Below, one piece after another: positions 1 through 8,780 of a DNA stretch of 54,579 bases. The notes beneath the pieces were generated by a model. It did no database searches and was not told where the DNA came from. It was given only the letters and a program-made list of their open reading frames with translations. The translations under genes were made by a program, and so were the position numbers. Every line of letters starts with the position of its first letter. Position 1 is the stretch's first letter. The DNA comes from Prochlorococcus sp. AG-409-A19 (GTDB lineage: Bacteria; Cyanobacteriota; Cyanobacteriia; PCC-6307; Cyanobiaceae), in the NCBI GenBank assembly GCA_003216155.1, contig QCJH01000011.1, positions 1 to 54,579 on the forward strand, read 5' to 3'.

Positions 1-655
1 TTATAGTAATAAAGGTATTAATCCTTATCAATTGATGAAAGTAATATGTGAAACTTTACCTGCAGATGGAAATATATTTTTTGATACCGGATGTGCTTTA
101 GCTTGGGCAATGCAAACAATGCAGCCCATCAGCAATCAAAGATATTTTCATGACTTTAACAATACAGCTATGGGCTGGGGTATACCAGCAGTAATAGCAG
201 GATGTGCTCTTAAGCCTTTTTTTAAAAATATATGCATTACAGGAGATGGAAGCTTTATGATGAATTTACAAGAATTAGCTACTATTAAAGCCAATAAATT
301 GAAGCCAATAATTATAATTATAAATAATAAGGGTTACTCTATGATCCAACAAACACAAGATATGTGGTTTAACTCAGATTATCTTGGCTCAAGCTTCAAG
401 AACGGCTTAGCTTTTCCAGATTTCTGTGGGCTTGCAAATACATTTGGTATAAATGCTATAAGAATAGAGGATGAACATGACTTTGTTGTTCTTCAAAACA
501 AAATATCTGAAGATAAAGCATGTATTATTGACGTCATTATAGATAGCAATTGGAGAGTCATTCCTCAAGTCAAATATGGAAGACCCAATGAAGACCCAGA
601 CCCATTGTTGTGCAGAGAAGAATTCAACAAAGAGATGATAATAAAACCATTATAA
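1..655 (+). CDS. TPP-dependent acetolactate-synthase-like enzyme, C-terminal part (5' end outside window)
   Basis: The frame is open from base 2, so the gene begins left of the window; the visible TTG (32) and ATG (35) are internal. About 217 residues remain. They hold the TPP-pyrophosphate/Mg motif GDGSFMMNLQEL followed by the INNKGYSM segment, which is typical of the C-terminal TPP domain of acetolactate synthase/pyruvate-decarboxylase family enzymes. The family joins or cleaves C-C bonds next to a carbonyl using thiamine diphosphate. Its place in a sugar-modification cluster (oxygenases, AKR, SDR and DegT downstream) argues against a role in branched amino acids and for attaching a two-carbon branch to a keto sugar, as YerE-type enzymes do. 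The family is clear; the substrate is inference. Confidence 0.85.
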   Translation, partial: YSNKGINPYQLMKVICETLPADGNIFFDTGCALAWAMQTMQPISNQRYFHDFNNTAMGWGIPAVIAGCALKPFFKNICITGDGSFMMNLQELATIKANKLKPIIIIINNKGYSMIQQTQDMWFNSDYLGSSFKNGLAFPDFCGLANTFGINAIRIEDEHDFVVLQNKISEDKACIIDVIIDSNWRVIPQVKYGRPNEDPDPLLCREEFNKEMIIKPL

Positions 656-714
656 ATCAGAAATATTCCATATGATTTGATACATGCTATTATGTTTCTG
701 AATGATGATTGTGT

Positions 715-1470
715 ATGGAAAGAATAGCCGATTATGCTCGTTTAAAGCGCCTATCCTCTAAATACAAAGAACTATATCAAGCATCCGAACCTTTTCCAAA
801 TGTAATTATAGATGAATTTTTTACTCAAAAACAACTTCAATTGCTGCATGATTCATTTCCAACTTCTAATAACCCTTTATGGAAAACACCATCTAATCGT
901 AATACAATCAACAAAAGTGTAGTCAAGAAAGGCTCAACTGGAATCAAAGAAAATGTTCTATCTTTCTTATCGAGATATGTTATGAATGAATTAAATTCCG
1001 CTACATTCCTGTCATTTATTGAAGATATAACGGATATCAAAGGATTGACTGGCGACCCCTACTTATTTGAGTCAGGCTATCATCTAAGTAGGAATGAGGG
1101 GTATCTTGGAGTTCATGCTGACTATAGTCACCATGATTTAACAGGCCTAGAAAGGAGAGTTAACGTATTGATTTATTTAAACAAAGACTGGGTTGAAAGT
1201 TATGGTGGATCTATTGGGCTTTATACAGAAGATATGAAATTGCAGGCCTCAATACTTCCAATTGATAATAGAGTCTTGATTTTCAATACATCTAAAACAT
1301 CCTTTCATGGTTTTTGCAATTCACTGACATTAGATGCAGACTATATCCAAAGACACCAAGGAAGAAAGTCAATTGCTATGTACTATTACACCTTGCCAAC
1401 CAAAAGAGAACGGCATAGGATAATATTCCCAAACGACCCAAGTTTTGTCCATGAGCCTACAAATACATGA
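715..1470 (+). CDS. 2-oxoglutarate/Fe(II) oxygenase, prolyl-4-hydroxylase-like
   Basis: The 251-residue protein shows the double-stranded beta-helix iron site: His134-Ala-Asp136 (GVHADYS), distal His198 (SFHGF) and a following basic QGRKS segment suited to 2-oxoglutarate binding. Such enzymes hydroxylate or desaturate a substrate with O2 and 2-oxoglutarate. I chose ATG 715 over an in-frame TTG two codons upstream. The stop overlaps the next start by 4 bases (ATGA), so the two are probably translationally coupled. Among sugar genes a glycan or sugar-nucleotide substrate is likely, but the real substrate is unknown. Confidence 0.8.
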   Translation: MERIADYARLKRLSSKYKELYQASEPFPNVIIDEFFTQKQLQLLHDSFPTSNNPLWKTPSNRNTINKSVVKKGSTGIKENVLSFLSRYVMNELNSATFLSFIEDITDIKGLTGDPYLFESGYHLSRNEGYLGVHADYSHHDLTGLERRVNVLIYLNKDWVESYGGSIGLYTEDMKLQASILPIDNRVLIFNTSKTSFHGFCNSLTLDADYIQRHQGRKSIAMYYYTLPTKRERHRIIFPNDPSFVHEPTNT

Positions 1471-2144
1471 ATGATTACAGCAATAATGGTGTATGCAAAT
1501 TGAAATTATTTTCATCGCAAGATATAGATAAAATAAGAAATGAAATTTGTAGTCAGATTCTAAAAAACCTTGATGCTCCACTTACTTATGACATGAAGTT
1601 ATATCATTGTTGGTGGGAAAGCTTTAAAGACGCTCGAAAAAAAACCTTTGCAGCAAAAAATCGACACTTCAAAAAAGCATTCTGGCAAAAGATAGACTTA
1701 GATTTAGAAAATTACTTGGCCACTGTGATCGGAGATTTAGTTGGTCAAAAATTAAATATCTGGGATGAAGGATTAGGCACAACGGCATTTAGATTAATCA
1801 GGCCAGGTTTTCAGGATGGATACCCACCATCTCGCAAAAGCTGGGGACCTGGAGGTCAGCTAATTTCAGCAACAATTCCTATAATTGGATTTAGTGAATT
1901 TGAATCACCAGGTTTTATCCTGGGATCACATTTGAAATATTATGATTCTTATCTAGAAAAAGATAGTCTCTTCTGCAAAGAAGAAAAAAGACTTAAGAAT
2001 TACAATCAATATAAATATTTTAGATACAATTCTAATCCTGGCGAAGTTATTATTTATCATTGGGATACCATCCATACTGAGCAGATTATTGGCAAAGAAA
2101 TAACGAGATTGTCATTAGAGATGAGGTTTTCATATGACTCCTAG
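1467..2144 (+). CDS. Oxygenase-fold (PhyH/cupin-like) protein, first iron ligand apparently missing
   Basis: This 225-residue protein ends in a segment typical of 2OG-oxygenase folds: GEVIIYHWDTIHTEQ, then ITRLSLEMRF with the Arg that usually holds 2-oxoglutarate. Where an HxD would be expected I see only RPGFQDGYPP, so His looks replaced by Gln. It may be catalytically altered, or act as a sugar isomerase-like or structural member of the fold. It starts inside the previous stop (ATGA) and overlaps the next gene by 11 bases, so it belongs to one operon. The family assignment is tentative. Confidence 0.6.
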   Translation: MNDYSNNGVCKLKLFSSQDIDKIRNEICSQILKNLDAPLTYDMKLYHCWWESFKDARKKTFAAKNRHFKKAFWQKIDLDLENYLATVIGDLVGQKLNIWDEGLGTTAFRLIRPGFQDGYPPSRKSWGPGGQLISATIPIIGFSEFESPGFILGSHLKYYDSYLEKDSLFCKEEKRLKNYNQYKYFRYNSNPGEVIIYHWDTIHTEQIIGKEITRLSLEMRFSYDS

Positions 2145-3090
2145 AATATGGCTTGGAGGCTTAGCTATATCGAGAGAATGGAATTGGGACATGCTGGTTG
2201 AAATTATAAATTTATTCAATCAAAGCTATGAGGTAATTATTGATATAGCAGATATTTATGGGGAAGGAAATGCTCTAAATCTAATTATAAGGAATGTCAG
2301 AGAACTTCCAATTAATACCAAATTAAGCGTAAAAGTTGGATTAGTAAGCAAAATAGAGTCTGGGATGTATAGGGTTGAAGAAAGAGAATATAAAAAGGAC
2401 TCATTTTATATGATTATTGAAAATTACATAAAACAAATAGGTATTGAAAACATAGATTCGATACAACTACACTCATTGCCAAAATGTAAAAACAGTTATT
2501 TATACCTTGTAAGTGATTTAAAAAGGTTAAAGGTAGACTTTCCTACTCTCAAATTGGGTATATCAAATATTGAAGCGAGAATTTATCAAGAATTCGTTTC
2601 GCAAATAGGATTCAATCTAGATATCGTACAAATACATGCTAATCTAATTGAACAGAGGCTAATAATTGATTATAAAGCTCTAAGAAGTCAACAAGAAGAA
2701 ATCCTACTAAATAGAGTCTTATGCAGGGGGTTATTAAAAAATTACGAAGATCTAGATAATGACAAGCAAAGTCGAATGGCCCAGAGTCAAAGAGTCAAAA
2801 GTTCTCTAACAAAAGAAAGGTTGGCCTTTATCAAAGAAGCCACTGATTTGTGCAAAATGAATAATACTACCCTTCAGGATCTTTCAATGGCTTGGTCCTT
2901 ACTACATAAAGATAATAATATCAAACCCATTTTTGGGTTCAGAACAAAAGCTCAAGTAATCTCAACAAAGGAGTTTCTATCTAGTAACATTGAAGCATTG
3001 CAAACAACAATAGACATGGTTGAGTGTCTTGCTAAGAATTTACCCGGTATAGATTCAGACATTCACCCTAAATTAGCCCTAGAAAAATGA
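2134..3090 (+). CDS. Aldo/keto reductase
   Basis: The 318-residue protein has the AKR catalytic tetrad in order: Asp37 and Tyr42 (DIADIYG), Lys67 (LSVKVG) and His113 (IQLHS). The C-terminal FGFRTKAQV segment matches the family's NADPH-binding end. AKRs reduce carbonyls with NADPH in the cytoplasm. Its neighbours suggest a keto-sugar intermediate as substrate, for example after a TPP or dehydratase step. It overlaps the upstream gene by 11 bases and the downstream SDR by 4 (ATGA). Function beyond family is inference. Confidence 0.85.
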   Translation: MTPRIWLGGLAISREWNWDMLVEIINLFNQSYEVIIDIADIYGEGNALNLIIRNVRELPINTKLSVKVGLVSKIESGMYRVEEREYKKDSFYMIIENYIKQIGIENIDSIQLHSLPKCKNSYLYLVSDLKRLKVDFPTLKLGISNIEARIYQEFVSQIGFNLDIVQIHANLIEQRLIIDYKALRSQQEEILLNRVLCRGLLKNYEDLDNDKQSRMAQSQRVKSSLTKERLAFIKEATDLCKMNNTTLQDLSMAWSLLHKDNNIKPIFGFRTKAQVISTKEFLSSNIEALQTTIDMVECLAKNLPGIDSDIHPKLALEK

Positions 3091-3818
3091 CAAATCTAAT
3101 CTTTGGTGGTTCTAATGGTATTGGGAGAGTCTGTCTAGAAGAAATAGCAAAGGGTGATTATACTAACGTAATAAATGTTGATCTATGCCTGCCTAATGAC
3201 AATAAGATAAAGACATTTACTGGCGATCTAAGGAATCATGGTTTTCAAGAAAAGCTACTAAATGACCTTCTAAGGATTCAAGAACTAGACTCCATAATAT
3301 GGTCACTGAGATATCGTAATAAAAAGCAAATAAGTATATCAGATCAAATCAAAAATGAACTGGAAGTTGTATTGTATCCTCTAATTAAAATCATTGAGAG
3401 ATTGAGCAAAAAAATAGAAGAGTGTTCTACAAGTATTATTGTGCTGTCTTCTATCAATTCAGACCTTGTTTGCAACCAACCCTATTCTTATCATATTGGT
3501 AAATCTGCATTAGATGCATATTGTAGAAAGCTTGCTGTAGAGATAGGTTCGAAATCAAATGCACGTGTTTCTATTGTCAAACCAGGTATTGTGCAAATGA
3601 AAAGTGGTACTCAAGAAAAAAATTCTAATGATGAATATCAAAAGGCTTGTGAGGCATCAATTCCTCGACTTGAGCCAGTTAATGTAAAAGAAGTAGCTAA
3701 TGTAGTACGTTTTCTAGCTAGTGAAGAGTCTAAAGCAATAAATGGTGCATCTATTGTCGTAGATGGTGGTGAAAGTCTCTTAGATCAGTACTATGTAGCA
3801 AGGCGTGCAACACTGTAA
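3087..3818 (+). CDS. Short-chain dehydrogenase/reductase
   Basis: The 243-residue SDR has the nucleotide-binding GGSNGIG (residues 7-13), the catalytic Ser in VLSSINS, YHIGK as the YxxxK pair and the closing INGASIVVDGG typical of classical SDRs. It oxidises or reduces a hydroxyl/carbonyl with NAD(P)H. Coupled by ATGA to the AKR upstream and ending 9 bases before the DegT-like gene, it probably works on the same sugar intermediate. Confidence 0.88.
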   Translation: MTNLIFGGSNGIGRVCLEEIAKGDYTNVINVDLCLPNDNKIKTFTGDLRNHGFQEKLLNDLLRIQELDSIIWSLRYRNKKQISISDQIKNELEVVLYPLIKIIERLSKKIEECSTSIIVLSSINSDLVCNQPYSYHIGKSALDAYCRKLAVEIGSKSNARVSIVKPGIVQMKSGTQEKNSNDEYQKACEASIPRLEPVNVKEVANVVRFLASEESKAINGASIVVDGGESLLDQYYVARRATL

Positions 3819-3827
3819 GTTTTCCAA

Positions 3828-4907
3828 ATGTTAGAAACAAGTTGGTTTCACACAGAAATCACAGAAGAAGCAAAGTCTAATGCGGCTTTAGCGATAGCTG
3901 AAGATCAGTTTACTAATGGAAATTTCACTAAGTTATTAGAGAAAGAAATCAGTCAAAAATTAAATGTTCCATATTGTATGTATACAAATAGTGGAACATC
4001 TGCTTTGTCCATTGCATTAATCGCAAGCAATATTAAAAGGGGCTCAAAAATCGCAACTTCTTCTATTGGATGGATCGCAACACCTCAAGCTATACGTATG
4101 GTTGGAGCGGATGTATACGTAACCGACGTTTTGGAAAATGTGCCTGTCATGAATACAGAAGTTCTTCTAAAATCGCAAGGAGATATTGATGGAATAATTA
4201 TTGTCAATTACAATGGAAGACAAGTCGACATAAATTCACTAAAAAATAACTTAAATGATTCTATATCAATTATAGAAGATTCATGTAAAAGCTTGTTTTC
4301 AATGGACTATAATAACAATGGGTTTTCAGGTACAAATGGGGATTTTGGATGTTACTCATTAGGAATGGTTTCTATGCTGCCAGGAGTATATGGCGGATTA
4401 GTTTCAACAAACAACCTCAACCAGATTGAGACTCTAAACCGTATTAAATGGCATGGAACTTCTAGTCTAAATGGAAAAGAAAGTTATCAAGAATGCTCAT
4501 ACAATTTTAAAACAAGTAATGTTCATGCAGCAATTGCATATGGGATGATTGAAGGAATAGAAGAAAGAAAAACACGTATAAATGCTATTTATGAAATGTA
4601 TAAGTCTGAACTTGAAGGACTCGAAAATAACATTCTAATTCCCATTAATACCAATAAGGGTGAGATTCCCTTACTTATCGACATCAAATCAAAGAACCGT
4701 AAAGCAATAACAAAACATTTAAACTCTCATGGTATACAAACATGTAATTATCATCGATCTCTTAGCCACGCTGAATATGTAAAAAATATTGGCAGTATAA
4801 GCAATAGTGAAATCTTTGGGGATCAAGTCTTTCACCCTCCATGTGGTCCAGATCAACCAATGAAAAACATAGAGAAATCAATAAAATTAATTAAAGAATT
4901 GGGATAA
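3828..4907 (+). CDS. DegT/DnrJ/EryC1-family protein with Ser in place of the PLP lysine
   Basis: The 359-residue protein follows the DegT sugar-aminotransferase pattern: TNSGTSALSIAL near residue 55, IIEDSC for the Asp that pairs with the PLP ring, and a segment aligning gap-free with the active-site motif SFxxxKxLxxGEGG. Here that segment reads SLGMVSMLPGVYGG, so the Schiff-base Lys is Ser182 and the GE is VY. A normal transaminase is therefore unlikely. Lysine-less family members are known: ColD and CDP-4-keto-6-deoxyglucose-3-dehydratase (E1) carry His there and use PMP to remove a 3-hydroxyl. This protein may be a dehydratase of that kind, or non-catalytic. Last gene of the + strand run. 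Confidence 0.8.
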   Translation: MLETSWFHTEITEEAKSNAALAIAEDQFTNGNFTKLLEKEISQKLNVPYCMYTNSGTSALSIALIASNIKRGSKIATSSIGWIATPQAIRMVGADVYVTDVLENVPVMNTEVLLKSQGDIDGIIIVNYNGRQVDINSLKNNLNDSISIIEDSCKSLFSMDYNNNGFSGTNGDFGCYSLGMVSMLPGVYGGLVSTNNLNQIETLNRIKWHGTSSLNGKESYQECSYNFKTSNVHAAIAYGMIEGIEERKTRINAIYEMYKSELEGLENNILIPINTNKGEIPLLIDIKSKNRKAITKHLNSHGIQTCNYHRSLSHAEYVKNIGSISNSEIFGDQVFHPPCGPDQPMKNIEKSIKLIKELG

Positions 4908-4912
4908 AAATA

Positions 4913-6652
4913 TTAAAGATCTCGTATTGGATTAGATGATTTCTCAATGTACTTATTGATTTTTTTTGAAATTACCTTACTTCCTCTAATGATAGGCCTA
5001 TCTAACTTAGACTTTTGCCTAGAAATATTAATTTGATCCTCAAGTGAAGTAGTATAAATAATGTTTCTTGAAAAATCATAATTATTGGTAATCACCTCAG
5101 AAAAAACGACTAGTGATTTATATAAATCTATTTGGTTTAATGGTTTAACCATATAACCATTAGACTCTAATACAAAATAATTATGTGGCAATAATCTAAT
5201 TAGGTTATCTCTATTATCTTCAACCAATTGACCATAATGAAAAAGGTCGGAACAAATATACCAACAATAAGGGTGGTAGGAAATGGGAAAAAATGATGGC
5301 CAATCAAATATTAGATTTGGTCTGTGAAACATAACGCCTGAACTACAATATGCTCCAGATGGTCCTGAGAAAAAGAAGAAACAATTTGCCAAAAGGTAAA
5401 GATATTCTTCATGAGTGATTTCATTAAAGTCTACAGGGGTATGTATAAATGGGTTAGTGATAATAATATTTTTAGAAATATCTAATTCTACTTGGCATGC
5501 AATAAAAACATGCAGTTTGTATTCTCGTGTAAAAATATCTAGCGCTTTTATTATTTCACTTTCAAGGCTATTCCGATGTTGATTAAACTTTGTACATTCA
5601 GATTTAAATAAATTACTCCTCCATTGGACTAATATAAATTTAGAACTTTTTCCAAGCATTTCTTTAATTGATCTATCTTGTATTTGAAATTTCTCTGGTG
5701 GAGAGATAATGGGATCTCTCAGTTCATTATCATGGAAATAAATTGTATTAGCTATCGATTCTGCTTCATAAATCTGAAATATTAATTTGTTTTCTTTGGG
5801 TTCGTCAAACACATAAGAAGGGTATTGCATACCCAAAGTAAGGCTCCAGTCTCGAAAGTCAGATGACTCAAGGTTTGAAACATCTACCTTCTCAAATTTC
5901 ATCCCAGATTTTATTTGTAAAGCCAAGAGTTCAGAATTTGATACTGTATTGATATCTGTTCGAAATAAATAATCATATTTATCATCAGCTAGGAATAACT
6001 TATGCATAATATCTGGATATAAATATTGATGGCCAAAAGCGTATAAAATACTTGCATTGTATACTTGCTTAGGAGTATTCTTCTCTTGCCAAGCAACTAT
6101 ATCTCTTAGCTTATTGATTTTCAAATACTCGGTGTTGATTTGCAAATCCCTTGTCAAAACCTGGCCGAGGTAAGGCAATATTTCACCATTCAATAAGATA
6201 AGTAGGTTAACTATCTGAAGACAATTCTTATATACTGTATCGAGTCTTGGTCCGTAATATGTTCTAATCTTTTCGATTGACTTGTCAAGAAAAAAAAGAT
6301 TCTCTATATTGAAATCTAAGTTAATCAGCTGATCCCTAACTAAACAAGACTGTTCAAATGAAAGATTTTGATAACTATCATTCATTCTTAAATTAAAATT
6401 TGTAGATTCTGCATATTTGTGACGCAAGTTTTGGCTATGAGATAACTTATTATGCATCAAATCAAAACAAGATTGCCAAGATCTAATACTATGAATATCA
6501 ACACCAAATAGCTCTTTTAAAAATGCTTTCGATGGGATATCAAGAATATGACGAACCGCTATGATTAATTGGATTTGTCTACTAAGAATAAGCTTTACTG
6601 TCAATCCTTGTTTTGACTCTGTATTTAGATTAAGATTAACAGAATATTGCAT
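4913..6652 (-). CDS. Large glycosyltransferase-like protein (possibly TIGR04372 type)
   Basis: The 579-residue protein has no signal peptide or clear membrane segment. Its C-terminal half resembles the donor half of GT-B-like surface-polysaccharide transferases: FILVQWRS, then a patch of strands leading to ANCFFFFSGPSGAYCSSGVMFHRPNL, which recalls the SGPSG / FNRP pattern of TIGR04372 proteins. The N-terminal third is rich in Leu, Ile and Asn and unrecognised. ATG start. It is the last - strand gene of the nonulosonic-acid block and converges on the DegT-like gene with a 5-base gap. Assignment is tentative. Confidence 0.5.
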   Translation of the reverse strand: MQYSVNLNLNTESKQGLTVKLILSRQIQLIIAVRHILDIPSKAFLKELFGVDIHSIRSWQSCFDLMHNKLSHSQNLRHKYAESTNFNLRMNDSYQNLSFEQSCLVRDQLINLDFNIENLFFLDKSIEKIRTYYGPRLDTVYKNCLQIVNLLILLNGEILPYLGQVLTRDLQINTEYLKINKLRDIVAWQEKNTPKQVYNASILYAFGHQYLYPDIMHKLFLADDKYDYLFRTDINTVSNSELLALQIKSGMKFEKVDVSNLESSDFRDWSLTLGMQYPSYVFDEPKENKLIFQIYEAESIANTIYFHDNELRDPIISPPEKFQIQDRSIKEMLGKSSKFILVQWRSNLFKSECTKFNQHRNSLESEIIKALDIFTREYKLHVFIACQVELDISKNIIITNPFIHTPVDFNEITHEEYLYLLANCFFFFSGPSGAYCSSGVMFHRPNLIFDWPSFFPISYHPYCWYICSDLFHYGQLVEDNRDNLIRLLPHNYFVLESNGYMVKPLNQIDLYKSLVVFSEVITNNYDFSRNIIYTTSLEDQINISRQKSKLDRPIIRGSKVISKKINKYIEKSSNPIRDL

Positions 6653-6695
6653 TTGGAATTAAATTAGAGTTAATGGATAAGCATGTGATCATCTA

Positions 6696-8780
6696 TCAGT
6701 TTAACCTTTGAAACCCACTGTCACAAGTTCTAGTTTCTAATAGATCTTCAATAGGTATACCATCTTCACATTCCCGTATGAGAGAGAATACTCTATCTAA
6801 TGCTTCAAGGTAATCATCAATAATATCCTTTGTATGGGCAATACTTAGATAACAACTATTAGAGGCCAGATAGCCTTTCTTGAGCATCTCCTGAGTTATA
6901 AGGGTTTTATATTCTAGTGATTTTGAATTCTTAAATGAAAAGCTTGCCAAGGCTGGTAAGCCATGGTGAATAATTTCTAAATCATATTTATCAGCTAACA
7001 TTTGCCAACTATTTTTTAATGCTAAACCATTAGATGTTATTGTATCCCAACTTTTTTCTTTGCGCATAATATCCAAAGTCTTCAATGCAGCACTAGGTCC
7101 AATTCTTTCTGTCCAAAAAGTACTACTAATAAAAGTCGTCTGTGTTGCCTCCATGACCGAACGAGAACCAATAATTGCACTAATTGCATAACCATTCCCT
7201 AATGCTTTGCCAAACATCGCCATATCAGGTTCTACTTTATACTTGAGATGTAAACCACCAAAAGTCTCTCTAAATCCTGATGTGCACTCATCAAAAATTA
7301 AAACTATTCCTTTTTTAGTGCACAAATTTCTAACCGCTTCTAAAAATCCTTTTTGTGGTGGAATAGAGCGTTGAACCTCCATTTTTACTGCTGCCAGATT
7401 ATTACTTTCTGCTATTTCCTCTAATTGATCAAACCTGTTAAAACTAAAGGGTAGGACTGATCCTTGTAGACTTTTAGGGACACCATTTGGTTGTAAACCA
7501 GGTAAAAGATGTTCTTCTAATCCAGATTGATTATGCAGATTAGTAGCTAAATACCAATCATGCCAACCATGATATCCACAAATCGCTACCGTATCTTTAC
7601 CTGTTGCAGCCCTTGCTATCCGTATAGCTATTGCATTAGCTTCCCCTCCTGAACGAGCAAAACGAACCATATCTGACCAATTGTGCATTTCGACCAACTT
7701 TTCAGCAAGCCATACTTCCTCTGGACAATTAAGAGTACTCATATTGCCTGCTTCTAATGTAGAAGCTACTGCTTTATCTACCTCAGGATGACCATAACCA
7801 AGGATATTAGTTCCTATACCCATAATACTCATATCTATAAACTCGTTTCCGTCTAAATCCCATACACGGCATCCCTTAGCACGTGAAAAATAAGCGGGCC
7901 ATTTCCCAGGCAAAAACATCTCAGGCCTTTTGGAAAGTAACATATTTCCACCTGGTATTATTTTCTTAGCTTGATCCCATAATTTTTGGCCAGAAGATGA
8001 CGATGAATTATTTAAAGACTCAATATCTGCTTGCAAAGATTTTTGATAACCAGAGTTTCTGACAGTAGAAAGGTTTAGTTCTGCCAATTTAGGCTTACAC
8101 ATCATGTATTGAATAACATCATCAATTCCATATAATGGATTAGAAGGATAAAGATCTTCTATGACAGTAGATACGACCTCAAAGTCAATAGGATCATCAA
8201 CAGTTAATCGATAATAAGGCCTAATAGGTTGATGATTAAAATGTCCCCAATACAAACTGGAAGATTTTCTTCTGAGCCAAGGTGTAACATGTTCCCGTTG
8301 AGAAGGAAGCGTGGCCTTTTTATCTGCAATTTCTAAGAATTTAGCCTTAAAGATTTCGGCATCAAAACCATCTGGTAACCCTAAATGCGATTCATCAGAG
8401 CAATTAGCTAAATAATCCCAGCCACCTAATTCAAAAGCCTCCACCAATTCATCTATAAGCATTGGATCTGACAAAGGACAATCGCCAGTCAATCTAACAA
8501 TTGAAGACGCATTTTCACTTTTTATGCATGCTATGAACCTAGACAAAACATCTTTTAGACTACCTCGAAAAACCTTAAAGCCATTATCAGAAACAATCTG
8601 TGCAAGTAAATCATCTGAACTATCTGTAGAAGTTGCCATAACCACACTATCTAACTTAGAAGAGCGGCTAACTCTTTCTAATTGATGGAGAATCATGGGT
8701 TTACCAAGAATAGGTTTCAAAACCTTTCCTGGTAGTCGAGTAGAAGTAGTGCGAGCTTGAATAATTGCTGTTGTTTTCAT
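6696..8780 (-). CDS. Fusion: SpsF-type cytidylyltransferase + class-III (GSA-like) aminotransferase
   Basis: One continuous 694-residue frame carries two enzymes. Residues 1-240 are an SpsF/NeuA-type nucleotidyltransferase (TTAIIQARTTSTRLPGKVL, then LTGDCPLSDP). Residues from about 260 to the end are a PLP class-III aminotransferase of the glutamate-1-semialdehyde type (VWDLDGNEFIDMS, ARSGGEANAIAIR, IFDECTSGFRE, and active-site Lys in FGKALGNGYA). ATG 8780 was chosen because it overlaps the GNAT stop as ATGA; a GTG lies 5 codons upstream. Placed with PseB-like, GNAT and NeuB-like genes, it probably aminates a keto sugar and CMP-activates a product. It is not the haem-pathway HemL, because of the fusion and context. 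Confidence 0.88.
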   Translation of the reverse strand: MKTTAIIQARTTSTRLPGKVLKPILGKPMILHQLERVSRSSKLDSVVMATSTDSSDDLLAQIVSDNGFKVFRGSLKDVLSRFIACIKSENASSIVRLTGDCPLSDPMLIDELVEAFELGGWDYLANCSDESHLGLPDGFDAEIFKAKFLEIADKKATLPSQREHVTPWLRRKSSSLYWGHFNHQPIRPYYRLTVDDPIDFEVVSTVIEDLYPSNPLYGIDDVIQYMMCKPKLAELNLSTVRNSGYQKSLQADIESLNNSSSSSGQKLWDQAKKIIPGGNMLLSKRPEMFLPGKWPAYFSRAKGCRVWDLDGNEFIDMSIMGIGTNILGYGHPEVDKAVASTLEAGNMSTLNCPEEVWLAEKLVEMHNWSDMVRFARSGGEANAIAIRIARAATGKDTVAICGYHGWHDWYLATNLHNQSGLEEHLLPGLQPNGVPKSLQGSVLPFSFNRFDQLEEIAESNNLAAVKMEVQRSIPPQKGFLEAVRNLCTKKGIVLIFDECTSGFRETFGGLHLKYKVEPDMAMFGKALGNGYAISAIIGSRSVMEATQTTFISSTFWTERIGPSAALKTLDIMRKEKSWDTITSNGLALKNSWQMLADKYDLEIIHHGLPALASFSFKNSKSLEYKTLITQEMLKKGYLASNSCYLSIAHTKDIIDDYLEALDRVFSLIRECEDGIPIEDLLETRTCDSGFQRLN

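Noticed and set aside
1..655. Housekeeping acetolactate synthase (ilvB)
   Set aside because: The downstream genes are sugar-modification enzymes coupled to it, with no ilvN or ilvC near; a sugar-pathway TPP enzyme fits better, though only the C-terminal part is visible.
6696..8780. Haem-pathway glutamate-1-semialdehyde aminomutase (hemL)
   Set aside because: The class-III domain is fused to an SpsF cytidylyltransferase and sits in sugar genes, so a sugar aminotransferase is a better reading.
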